Below are positions 42,880 through 50,742 of a DNA stretch of 64,000 nt, one piece after another. The stretch lies in assembly GCA_947498775.1 (NCBI GenBank), contig CANMLL010000017.1:62001-126000 (forward strand), in the 5' to 3' direction. How positions within the stretch are numbered: position 1 is the stretch's first letter; each line of letters opens with the position of its first letter. This DNA is from an uncultured Aquimarina sp. (GTDB lineage Bacteria > Bacteroidota > Bacteroidia > Flavobacteriales > Flavobacteriaceae). A program made the position numbers and the translations under genes. Below the pieces are notes generated by a model, which saw only the letters and a program-made list of their open reading frames with translations, was not told where the DNA came from and ran no database searches.

Positions 42880-44358
42880 GTACAGTTATTTATGTTTACT
42901 AAAAACAAGTTTAAGAGATTAAATTTTCATCTTCGTACTCCGTTTCAAGCTAGGCTTAAAAGTGGTAACAGCGGTGGGTGCTTAAACTTGAGTGCCATAC
43001 CCTTATGTTATGGCTTTAGTCAATTTCATACTCGAGATGCTTATTGCTGCTCAGTAACAATCCGACTTTTTATGCGTTGTTCCAGTAGTTCTTTGAGTTG
43101 TTCATCTGTAATGCCCAATTGATTGATCCTGTTGAGGTAATTTTTGGTTTGCTTCTTTTTCTTTTTAGGTTTATCGTGTAACTCAGGCTCCTTATAAGTT
43201 TCTTTGTTGAGTATAATGAAGTAAGCTGCTACAATAATTTTGTGGCCTACTGCCACCAGTGCTTTTTTCTTACCCCTTCTACCTGCCAAAGATGCGTATT
43301 TACGCTTGAAAAAACCGTCCTTCTTTCTGGTTGCCCCCCAAGCGGCTTCCACCAATGTACTTTGTAGGTACTTGTTGCCCTGTACTGTCCTTGCTACTTT
43401 TTTTTTCCACCACTCTCATTGTTGCCTGGGCTCATCCCTGACCAAGAGGATAAATGGTTTTGATTTGGAAACCGGGACATATCGCCCCCTATTTCACTGA
43501 TAATACCTATGGCACTGTCTTTGCCTACTCCTGGTATGGTTTGCAGGTTTTCAATATCCACTTGGTAATCTTTGGTAGCAATTTCAATTTGTACATCTAA
43601 ATCTTCAATCAAAGCTTCTTTGTCGGACATACTGCGTTTGATGGTTTTAAGCATAAACTGATGATGAGGGGTGAGTTTGCCGTTCAATGCCTCTATCATC
43701 TCTGTTTTACTGGCCTTGATCTTACCGTGATAATGTTTTGAGAGTAGTTTCGGATTCGTTACCCCTTCTATTAAATCTGCCAAAATCTTTGTGCCTGTTG
43801 CCCCGTCAACATTTGTCAGTACACTACTTAATTTGATGTTGGCATCTTCTAATATCTTGATAATACGATTCTTCTCACTAGCCAACTGACCAATAATTTT
43901 CTTCTTATAACGAACCAAATCCCGAAGCTCTCGGATATCTCTTGGTGGAATGAAACTTGCTTTGAGCAATCCGCTTAAAAACAACTTACTTAACCAAGAA
44001 CTATCTTTCTTATCGGTCTTATGACCCGGAACATTTTTAACGTGACGAGCGTTAACCAAGATCACTTCAAAATCATCTTCTAAAACATTGAAAACCGGTT
44101 TCCAGTAAACCCCAGTACTCTCCATCGCCACGTGTGTTACCTTTTGGTTTTTGCACCAATCTCTTAAATCTGTCAATGAACTTGTATAGGCTTCAAACTC
44201 CCGAGTCTCATACTCGCTATTGCTACTACGAACCGTGGCTACTATAATGTCCTTGTGGACATCTATGCCACAGCCCACTTTTATCACCTGTGTATATTCT
44301 ATTGCTGCCATAGCAGCAAAGATATTTATCACGGTGGGTATATCTGCTTATTTATGGG
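42851..44358 (-). mobile_element. IS110-family insertion sequence
   Basis: About 1.5 kb bounded by comparison with the second cassette copy: the sequence present there (a T run, then CATAAT) is split, with TTTCAT present at both junctions (42845-42850 and 44360-44365). The transposase frame is on the minus strand. The bounds are estimates; IS110 elements lack long terminal inverted repeats. About 190 bases beyond the transposase stop (42851-43040) are non-coding, which is the place where IS1111-type members carry their bridge RNA; here that is inference. Confidence 0.75.
43041..44311 (-). pseudogene. IS110-family transposase, frame broken at an A9 run
   Basis: The first part (ATG 44311 to TAG 43394-43396) has the DEDD-type RuvC-like domain (GCGIDVHKDIIVATVR, AMESTGVYWKPVF, GHKTDKKDS) and the start of the C-terminal domain (LQTIPGVGKDSAIGIISEIG). 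It stops just after ESGGKKK. The rest (LVEAAWGATRKKDGFFKRKY to a stop at 43041) continues in the -1 frame. The shift point is a run of nine A residues on the coding strand (43398-43406). A one-base change there or programmed slippage would restore a normal protein. Catalytic serine and tail residues are in the second part. Confidence 0.8.
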
Positions 44359-44447
44359 ATTTCATAATGTATTAAATTTTAAAAATTAATGATTTGTTTT
44401 TATTAATAATTACAGAAACGGTTTTTCTTTTTTTAACTATTGAATGG

Positions 44448-44597
44448 ACTAGTTGACATAAAGCCTTTTATTCAAACGTGTGATATCAATAAAATAATAC
44501 CTACGTATCGACAAAGTGCTAGTACAATAATTTCTTTTAATAATTTAAAAAATCCGATGCTGTGAGGTAGGAAACAGAGGGGTACATCAGTTTATAA
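44448..44597 (-). repeat. 150-bp conserved non-coding block, copy 1
   Basis: This block and 46384-46533 differ at one base in 150 (C versus A near ATAATAC(C/A)TACG), with no gaps. Their flanks are only about 80 percent alike. The block lies upstream of the peptide gene in each cassette. A 16-codon open frame on the minus strand (44537-44587, MYPSVSYLTASDFLNY) is identical in both, but may be chance. No clean TAnnTTTG box is seen in it. The longer gap 44360-44834 holds only this block, its flanks and the terminator. Confidence 0.85.
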
Positions 44598-44742
44598 GTA
44601 TAAGTATAAATATATTACAAATTTCTAAATGCTTGTTATGGTTATTACACAACCATTTTATGGTTTAATTTTAATTATCTTAAAATTAAATAGTTACATT
44701 CTTTTCTAATTCAAATTTTAACAATTTTTAATTTTCTAAAAC

Positions 44743-44775
44743 AAAAAACCTCATAAGATAACTTATAAGGTTTTT
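44743..44775 (-). terminator. Terminator copied from the atpG 3' region
   Basis: AAAAACCTCATAAG and CTTATAAGGTTTTT form a stem with a one-base bulge; T runs follow on both strands. It is the copy of the atpG terminator at 46673-46704 and now stands behind the truncated receptor gene. Confidence 0.75.
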
Positions 44776-44826
44776 CTATAAACAATCGGTAGAATGATAT
44801 CCTAGCCAATGCTAGAATCACATCTG

Positions 44827-44859
44827 TTAATTATTCAATGCTTCTGCACCACCAACGAT
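44827..44859 (-). pseudogene. Remnant of the atpG 3' end (ten codons and stop)
   Basis: On the minus strand the 33 bases read IVGGAEALNN and stop in frame. The intact atpG ends (46760-46792) with the same ten codons, with 3 base differences in 34. The offset of 1933 bases fits that of the 150-bp block (1936). The remnant is joined to codon 83 of the truncated receptor gene, so it marks the tandem duplication junction. In the receptor frame the tail is read as SLVVQKH. Confidence 0.85.
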
Positions 44860-45107
44860 CCCGAAAAACTTAAAATTAACGCTCCTTGCTCATTGGTATT
44901 TAAAATATATTCTCCGTTTGAGTTGCTATAGGCAAACGCTACAATTGCCTGACTTTCTTTTTGTTCTAAAAATATATTAGCTGCCACTACCGGGTTTTCA
45001 ATAGAATCTGTAATCGTACCCAATATGACCGATTGTGCAGATAAAAAATTGCCTAATAAAATACATATTAGGCAACTGTAATATTTCAATATTTTGTTTG
45101 TTATCAA
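44835..45107 (-). pseudogene. Truncated TonB-receptor-like gene (N-terminus only)
   Basis: Residues 1-83 correspond to the start of the receptor at 39121-41805 (signal peptide, then a CarboxypepD_reg-like domain through NPVVAANIFLEQKESQAIVA and ILNTNEQGALILSFSG). At that point it joins the atpG remnant and stops after seven unrelated codons. The barrel and plug are absent, so no receptor can be made; a secreted Ig-like fragment may be. The first 25 codons diverge more than the rest. It follows the second GLPGLI gene after 171 bases, against 27 in the intact cassette. Confidence 0.85.
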
Positions 45108-45278
45108 TGTATATTCTTAAAACTAATCAAACTTTTCAGTAATTTATTATACTGTACTATTCTAGATGGTACTAGTTCAGCATTTCCTAAAATGAAGAGG
45201 AAACAATGCGTTATATTTTTAATTTTGATGTAGAACATATCATTTTAATGTGCACAGAATCTTGTATTAATCAATATA

Positions 45279-46082
45279 TTATTGATTATATAATTCTCTA
45301 GTTCTATTATTTCTTTTTGGACATTCATCACATCCATAATCTTCGGCTAATCTTGCACCTTTGGGTAAAGAAGCCCGAGCCTGAGACATCGTGTTTTCAT
45401 ATTCGTTTTTTACAGCATCTAAGTATACTTGCATCGGCTGAATTTCTTTAACATCATCGGGGATTGTTAAATTTTTTTCAATTATTACAGGATTTACCCC
45501 CAGTTCAATTGCGGCAATTTTATATTCGTACTTATTGGTTCCATCTTTAGCTTCAATTATTAAACCCGGTAATCCCCTAAGTTTCCACGGACCGTAAGAA
45601 ATGGGTATTTCTGTAGTGAACCAAACCGTATATTCTCTTCCTCTAAAAGGAGCGGTAGCCTTCTGACATTTATATTTATCAATTTTTTTAAATTCATCAT
45701 GTAATTTCCAAGGAATTGTTTCTATACTATCTTTTATCGTATAGATATCTAATGACACTGATTCCCGGAAGATTAATTCTTTATCTTCCAGATTACTAAA
45801 ATAAAAAGGTGTTTTTTTACTTTTTAAAACTTTTATTCTAGTTTTTATTGTGGTACTTCCTCTAATTTCATCCTTTGGCGTATTAATTGGCTTATCTTCA
45901 TCTGTTCTGACATACATGGATTGATTATTATTGAAATATAATTTCCAAGTACTTATAAACGATCTTCCTCTTGGACTATTTATTATATTATTATATGTAA
46001 TAACACCAGTTTTTACATTTTCCTGCGCAATAATGCTGTTACAAAAAACAATCGCTACAATTACAAATATTATTTTTCTCAT
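45279..46082 (-). CDS. GLPGLI family protein, cassette copy 2
   Basis: 267 residues with a signal peptide (1-20, ending SIIAQ). GPWKLRGLPGLIIEAKDG and FRGREYTVWFTTEIPISYG are nearly identical to copy 1, and the C-terminal GCDECPKRNN again has a CxxC-type motif. Outside these blocks the two proteins differ at more than half of their positions. The gene is intact, so it may still be made, though the receptor gene after it is truncated and the peptide gene before it is frameshifted. Confidence 0.9.
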   Translation of the reverse strand: MRKIIFVIVAIVFCNSIIAQENVKTGVITYNNIINSPRGRSFISTWKLYFNNNQSMYVRTDEDKPINTPKDEIRGSTTIKTRIKVLKSKKTPFYFSNLEDKELIFRESVSLDIYTIKDSIETIPWKLHDEFKKIDKYKCQKATAPFRGREYTVWFTTEIPISYGPWKLRGLPGLIIEAKDGTNKYEYKIAAIELGVNPVIIEKNLTIPDDVKEIQPMQVYLDAVKNEYENTMSQARASLPKGARLAEDYGCDECPKRNNRTRELYNQ

Positions 46083-46135
46083 TATTATTATTATAAACCG
46101 TTTCTGTATAAAACTTCTATTTTGAATCTAAATTA

Positions 46136-46322
46136 TTAACATGGATAGTATGTAGAATATAAATATTCACCGTCTCTCCAGGTTTCTTCACGTACCCAAC
46201 ATTCTCCATCAACTTTTTCATCTTCGATTATGTGGTTTTTATTTAATTCTTTAATTTGTACTTATGGCATAAGTAGCATAAGCACTAAATAATATTCCTA
46301 AAGTTAAAACGATTTTTTTCAT
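46136..46322 (-). pseudogene. Short exported two-cysteine peptide, copy 2 (frameshifted)
   Basis: From ATG 46322 the frame reads MKKIVLTLGILFSAYATYAI, a signal peptide matching copy 1, then stops after STN. The next frame continues QIKELNKNHIIEDEKVDGEC and ends WRDGEYLYSTYYPC with a stop at 46136. The tail has two Cys about 20 residues apart, the last one at the C-terminus, as in copy 1 (WPC...IVPC). One extra base near codon 20-23 accounts for the break. The homology of both halves shows that a secreted peptide of about 55-60 residues was once encoded here. Confidence 0.75.
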
Positions 46323-46383
46323 AATTTAATGATTTGTATTTAAAATTACAGAAACGGTTTTTCTTTTTTGAATTATTAAATGT

Positions 46384-46533
46384 ACTAGTTGACATAAAGC
46401 CTTTTATTCAAACGTGTGATATCAATAAAATAATACATACGTATCGACAAAGTGCTAGTACAATAATTTCTTTTAATAATTTAAAAAATCCGATGCTGTG
46501 AGGTAGGAAACAGAGGGGTACATCAGTTTATAA
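46384..46533 (-). repeat. 150-bp conserved non-coding block, copy 2
   Basis: The partner of 44448-44597; one difference in 150 bases. It ends 62 bases before the start of the frameshifted peptide gene and lies in the gap 46323-46759, which otherwise holds only the atp terminator and AT-rich sequence. Its retention with almost no change, while the genes beside it diverge, suggests a promoter, leader RNA or binding platform, or recent gene conversion. Confidence 0.85.
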
Positions 46534-46672
46534 ATACAAGTATATTACAAATTTCTAAATCTTGTTACGGTTATTACACAAACATTTTATGGTTTGATCT
46601 TAATTATCTAATATTCATATTTTTACAATCTTATCGAATTTAAACTTTAACAGTTCTATCCTCTAAAATCAA

Positions 46673-46704
46673 AAAACCTCATAAGACATATCCTATGAGG
46701 TTTT
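46673..46704 (-). terminator. Terminator of the ATP synthase operon
   Basis: A perfect 11-base stem (AAAACCTCATA / TATGAGGTTTT) with a 10-base loop lies 56 bases past the atpG stop, with A and T runs around it. It separates the ATP synthase operon from the GLPGLI cassette. Confidence 0.85.
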
Positions 46705-46759
46705 ATATATTAATGTATTTGATATCATAAGATTTACACCTATGTCAGAATATCGTGTT

Positions 46760-47620
46760 TTAGTTATTCAATGCTTCTGCTCCACCAACAATCTCAAGAA
46801 TCTCATTGGTAATAGCAGCTTGTCGTGCCTTGTTATAAGACAATTTAAGCGCGTCTCGAAGCTCTGTGGCGTTATCTGTTGCTTTATGCATGGCTGTCAT
46901 ACGTGCACCATGCTCTGAAGCGAAGGAATCGCGAATCGCTTTATACAACTGAGTTTTAAGCGACTTAGGAATTAATTGTTCAACAATTTCTTCTTTTGAG
47001 GGCTCAAAAATGTAATCTACATTAGTTACAGTTCCTCCTTCTATTGGAACGATCGGTAAAAACTGTTCTGTAGTCACATCCTGCGTAGCGGCATTCTTAA
47101 ATTTATTGTAAACAATAACGATCTTATCGTAAGCACCATTTGTAAACAACTGCATTAACTCTTCGGCTATCGCTGCAACATTTGCAAAAGTAAGGTCATC
47201 AAACACTTCACTCTTATTTGCAACTACGGTATGTGTTTTGGCAACAACATCGTTAACTTTTTTACCTATAGCAACAAAATCTACTTGTTTACCCGCATAT
47301 TCGTTTTCATATAATGCTCTTACACCTTTAATAATATTCGTATTAAAAGCGCCTGCCAAACCACGGTTAGAAGCAATCGCTACGACCAATACTTTATTAA
47401 CCTCGCGTTGCTCTGCATAAGCGCTAGCGCTATCACCTTCTAGAGAAGCGCTTAAGCTTTGTAAAAGCTCGGTAAGTTTATCTGCATACGGACGCATAGC
47501 AGTAATCGCCTGCTGTGCCTTATTTAACTTTGCGGCAGACACCATTTTCATGGCACTGGTGATTTGCATCGTTGAGGATACAGAGGTAATTCTACTACGT
47601 AATTCTTTTAGATTCGCCAT
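46760..47620 (-). CDS. atpG: ATP synthase gamma subunit
   Basis: 286 residues. The central stalk subunit of F1. The N-terminal coiled-coil helix (MANLKELRSRITSVSSTMQI) and the conserved C-terminal helix (GARMTAMHKATDNATELRDA) are clear. It transfers rotation from the c-ring to the alpha-beta hexamer. It is the last gene of the operon; a copy of its final ten codons is found at 44827-44859 in the duplicated region. Confidence 0.97.
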   Translation of the reverse strand: MANLKELRSRITSVSSTMQITSAMKMVSAAKLNKAQQAITAMRPYADKLTELLQSLSASLEGDSASAYAEQREVNKVLVVAIASNRGLAGAFNTNIIKGVRALYENEYAGKQVDFVAIGKKVNDVVAKTHTVVANKSEVFDDLTFANVAAIAEELMQLFTNGAYDKIVIVYNKFKNAATQDVTTEQFLPIVPIEGGTVTNVDYIFEPSKEEIVEQLIPKSLKTQLYKAIRDSFASEHGARMTAMHKATDNATELRDALKLSYNKARQAAITNEILEIVGGAEALNN

Positions 47621-47698
47621 TTTTTTTAGTATTGAGTATTGAGTAGTTAGTAGTAAGTACCTTCCTGATCAACACCTTTCTAATATTAAACTTTATGA

Positions 47699-47741
47699 AG
47701 TACAGAGTGATTAAAATTCTAATATCTTAATACTCTGTACT
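47699..47741 (-). other. Intercistronic hairpin between atpA and atpG
   Basis: AGTACAGAGT (47699-47708) pairs with ACTCTGTACT (47732-47741), extended inward by ATTAA/TTAAT. A weaker outer pair TTAGTATTGAGTA (47626-47638) / TACTCAATACTAA (47738-47750) could form an alternative, and its right arm covers the atpA stop. No T run follows on the minus strand, so it is not a simple terminator; it may set RNA processing or translation. Confidence 0.6.
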
Positions 47742-47746
47742 CAATA

Positions 47747-49327
47747 CTAAGATTTATACTTTGCTGAAATTTCTTTACAAGCAGACATTAACACATCTGT
47801 TACCTCATCTGTAAGTTTTCCGGCTTTAAGCGTATCTAGTGTATCTCTATGCTTAGCATTAAGATACTCGATATAGTCGCTTTCGAATTCTTTTATTTTG
47901 TTTACAGGAACATCTCTCAACAAGTTTTTAGAACCAGCATAGATGATCGCAATTTGATCTTCTACAGTATAAGGATCGTTTTGTGCTTGTTTAAGGATTT
48001 CTACATTGCGCTTTCCTTTCTCGATTACATTTAGCGTAGCAGCATCTAGATCAGAACCAAACTTAGCAAAAGCTTCTAATTCGCGAAACTGCGCCTGGTC
48101 TAGTTTTAAGGTACCTGCAACTTTTTTCATCGACTTGATCTGTGCTGATCCACCTACACGAGATACCGAAATACCAACATTAATTGCCGGACGTACACCA
48201 GAGTTAAATAAATCTGACGTTAAGAATATCTGACCATCGGTAATTGAAATTACGTTGGTTGGGATATATGCAGATACATCACCTGCCTGTGTTTCGATAA
48301 TAGGTAGTGCTGTTAAAGAACCTCCACCTTTTACTTTGTCTTTTAAAGAATCCGGAAGATCATTCATATCCTTAGCGATACTATCATCAGCGATTACCTT
48401 TGCAGAACGCTCTAATAATCTTGAGTGAAGGTAAAATACATCTCCAGGATACGCCTCACGACCTGGTGGACGACGTAATAATAAAGATACCTCACGATAT
48501 GCTACGGCTTGCTTCGATAAATCATCATAGATAATTAAAGCAGGACGACCAGTATCACGGAAATATTCTCCGATCGCTGCACCAGCAAATGGAGCATATA
48601 CCTGCATAGGAGCAGGATCAGAAGCATTTGCTGCAACGATAGTTGTGTATGCCATTGCTCCTTTATCTTCTAATACTTTAGCGATCAATGCAACCGTAGA
48701 TGCTTTTTGCCCAATAGCAACATAAATACAGTATACCGGCTCACCAGCATCATAAAATTCTTTTTGATTAAGGATCGTATCGATACAAACTGTTGTTTTA
48801 CCAGTCTGACGGTCACCGATTACCAACTCACGCTGTCCACGCCCGATCGGCACCATGGCGTCGATTGATTTAATCCCAGTTTGAAGCGGTTCTGTCACTG
48901 GCTGACGGAAAATTACACCAGGAGCTTTGCGCTCTAATGGCATTTCGAAAGTTTCACCTTCGATAGGACCTTTACCATCGATTGGGTTACCCAAGGTATC
49001 CACCACACGACCTACGATTTCTTCTCCAACGTTGATCGATGCGATACGCTGTGTGCGTTTTACTGTTACACCTTCTTTTACTTCTGTTGAAGGACCTAAA
49101 AGTACTACCCCAACATTATCCTCTTCAAGGTTAAGTACGATACCTTCTAAACCAGATTCGAATTGTACTAATTCTCCATATTGAGCATTAGATAATCCGT
49201 ATACACGAGCGATACCATCACCTATCTGTAATACAGTACCTACCTCTTCTAACGAAGCTGATGCTTCAAATCCAGATAATTGTTGTTTTAATATTGCTGA
49301 TACTTCAGCAGGATTCACTTCTGCCAT
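47747..49327 (-). CDS. atpA: ATP synthase alpha subunit
   Basis: 526 residues. The regulatory (non-catalytic) nucleotide-binding subunit of F1. VIGDRQTGKTTVCIDTILNQ holds the Walker A motif (GDRQTGKT), and ALIIYDDLSKQAVAYREVSL the Walker B/DDLSKQA signature of alpha. The length and the C-terminal helical domain are normal. It follows atpH by 59 bases; the 126-base gap to atpG is unusual within this operon and contains a hairpin. Confidence 0.98.
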   Translation of the reverse strand: MAEVNPAEVSAILKQQLSGFEASASLEEVGTVLQIGDGIARVYGLSNAQYGELVQFESGLEGIVLNLEEDNVGVVLLGPSTEVKEGVTVKRTQRIASINVGEEIVGRVVDTLGNPIDGKGPIEGETFEMPLERKAPGVIFRQPVTEPLQTGIKSIDAMVPIGRGQRELVIGDRQTGKTTVCIDTILNQKEFYDAGEPVYCIYVAIGQKASTVALIAKVLEDKGAMAYTTIVAANASDPAPMQVYAPFAGAAIGEYFRDTGRPALIIYDDLSKQAVAYREVSLLLRRPPGREAYPGDVFYLHSRLLERSAKVIADDSIAKDMNDLPDSLKDKVKGGGSLTALPIIETQAGDVSAYIPTNVISITDGQIFLTSDLFNSGVRPAINVGISVSRVGGSAQIKSMKKVAGTLKLDQAQFRELEAFAKFGSDLDAATLNVIEKGKRNVEILKQAQNDPYTVEDQIAIIYAGSKNLLRDVPVNKIKEFESDYIEYLNAKHRDTLDTLKAGKLTDEVTDVLMSACKEISAKYKS

Positions 49328-49386
49328 TTTATAGTAATTTAGAAGAATAAGATATGACTCTCATTCTCTTATTATTAATTTATATT

Positions 49387-49914
49387 TTAATTACTTAATT
49401 CTCTTTTTAATGTGGTAAGCTTATTTGCTATACTTGCATTATATTGTAAATCCCCTACTCTAAGAATAAATCCACCGATGATACTCTCATCAACGATGTT
49501 TTCTAAAGTAGCCTGGCTACCTGTAAGCTCTTTTACCTTAGCCAAAACTTTTTCACTTAAAGCCTTATCCAAAGGGATAGCTGTGGTAACCTTTGCTATC
49601 CGGGTATTATTTAATTGATCATATAAAACGGTGTATTGCTTTGCAACCTCTGCAAGCAAGTCTACCCTTTTATTCTGAATCAATGTTTCAAATAACTTTT
49701 TTGTGATGTCCCCAGTACCTTTAAAAATCTCGCGTAGAGAAGCCAGCTTCACTTCGCTTTTGATCAATGGGCTGTTCAATACCATTTTAAGCTCGGCGCT
49801 TTTATCAACAGTAGCGATAATACTCTGCATATCTTTCTGAACATCCTCTGTAGCTTTTTTGTCTTGAGCCAAACTCAAGACTGCTTTTGCATAACGTATT
49901 GCTGCTCTACTCAT
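49387..49914 (-). CDS. atpH: ATP synthase delta subunit
   Basis: 175 residues, the OSCP-like part of the peripheral stalk. MSRAAIRYAKAVLSLAQDKK matches the N-terminal helix, and the C-terminal region (VVTTAIPLD-like strand, then ESIIGGFILRVGDLQYNASI) is the usual signature. It connects F1 alpha to the b subunit. It follows atpF by 6 bases. Confidence 0.95.
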   Translation of the reverse strand: MSRAAIRYAKAVLSLAQDKKATEDVQKDMQSIIATVDKSAELKMVLNSPLIKSEVKLASLREIFKGTGDITKKLFETLIQNKRVDLLAEVAKQYTVLYDQLNNTRIAKVTTAIPLDKALSEKVLAKVKELTGSQATLENIVDESIIGGFILRVGDLQYNASIANKLTTLKRELSN

Positions 49915-49920
49915 TCACTA

Positions 49921-50421
49921 TTAGTTTAAAGTAACATCTCCCAACATAGAATCAACTAAATCTAATTGCTTCTTTTTGTCGGCTAATTCTTTTCTTACCA
50001 TTTTTTCAGCAATCTCCACAGAAAGTCCGGCAACTTGATTTTTTAACTCAGCAATTGCGGCTTTCTTTTCGCTTGCAATTGTAGCTTGTGCTTGTGCAAC
50101 AATCTTATCGGCCTCTGCCTGAGCTTCAGATTTCGCATCAGCAATCATATTTTCTTTAAGCTGCCTTGCTTCTTTCAACATACCATCACGTTCTGCTCTT
50201 GCTTCGTTTAAGATTCGCTCATTATCTGCTTGAAGGTTTTGCATTTCTTTTCTTGCCTCTTCTGCAGACTCTAATGCATTTTTGATCCCTTTTTCTCTAT
50301 TGTTTAAAGAATCTAAAATCGGTTTCCAGGCAAATTTTCTTAATAAAACTAATAATACAACAAGGATCAGTGCTTGCCAAAAAAATAATCCGAATGAAAA
50401 ATCATTAATTAATTTATCCAT
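49921..50421 (-). CDS. atpF: ATP synthase b subunit
   Basis: 166 residues with one N-terminal membrane helix (about 10-30, FGLFFWQALILVVLLVLLRK) and a long charged, Ala/Glu/Lys-rich helix that forms the peripheral stalk dimer. The segment SLNNREKGIKNALESAEEAR is typical of b. It tethers a and c to F1. It follows atpE with a 94-base gap. Confidence 0.95.
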   Translation of the reverse strand: MDKLINDFSFGLFFWQALILVVLLVLLRKFAWKPILDSLNNREKGIKNALESAEEARKEMQNLQADNERILNEARAERDGMLKEARQLKENMIADAKSEAQAEADKIVAQAQATIASEKKAAIAELKNQVAGLSVEIAEKMVRKELADKKKQLDLVDSMLGDVTLN

Positions 50422-50515
50422 GTCTTTTGTACTTAAATTTTCTTTGTCTAACTATTTACTTTTAAACAAGTATTATCTGCAACCAACCGTTGCAGATAAT
50501 ACTTTAGAATTTTGC

Positions 50516-50710
50516 TTATTTCCCAAGGATTAAAGCAGCAAATGCTAACCCTTCTAAAAGCGCTGCGATAATAATCATCGCAGTTTGAATTTTACCAGTG
50601 GCTTCTGGCTGACGAGCGATTGCTTCCATCGCAGAACCACCAATTTTTCCTAAACCGATACCTGCTCCGATTACGATCAAACCTGCACCTACTAAAGCTG
50701 GAATTTCCAT
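50516..50710 (-). CDS. atpE: ATP synthase c subunit
   Basis: 64 residues, two membrane helices with the polar loop ARQPE (residues 32-36) and the ion-binding carboxylate at Glu53 (LLEGLAFAAL). The Na-type residue set is not apparent, so a proton-driven ring is likely. The helix-1 glycine repeat (GAGLIVIGAGIGLG) is clear. It assembles as the rotor ring of Fo. 32 bases separate it from atpB. Confidence 0.97.
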   Translation of the reverse strand: MEIPALVGAGLIVIGAGIGLGKIGGSAMEAIARQPEATGKIQTAMIIIAALLEGLAFAALILGK

Positions 50711-50742
50711 AAAATAAATATTAAATAATTAAACAATTGTTA

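Noticed and set aside
44537..44587. A 16-codon open frame inside the conserved 150-bp block
   Set aside because: It is identical in both copies, but so is everything else in the block, so coding use has no separate support.
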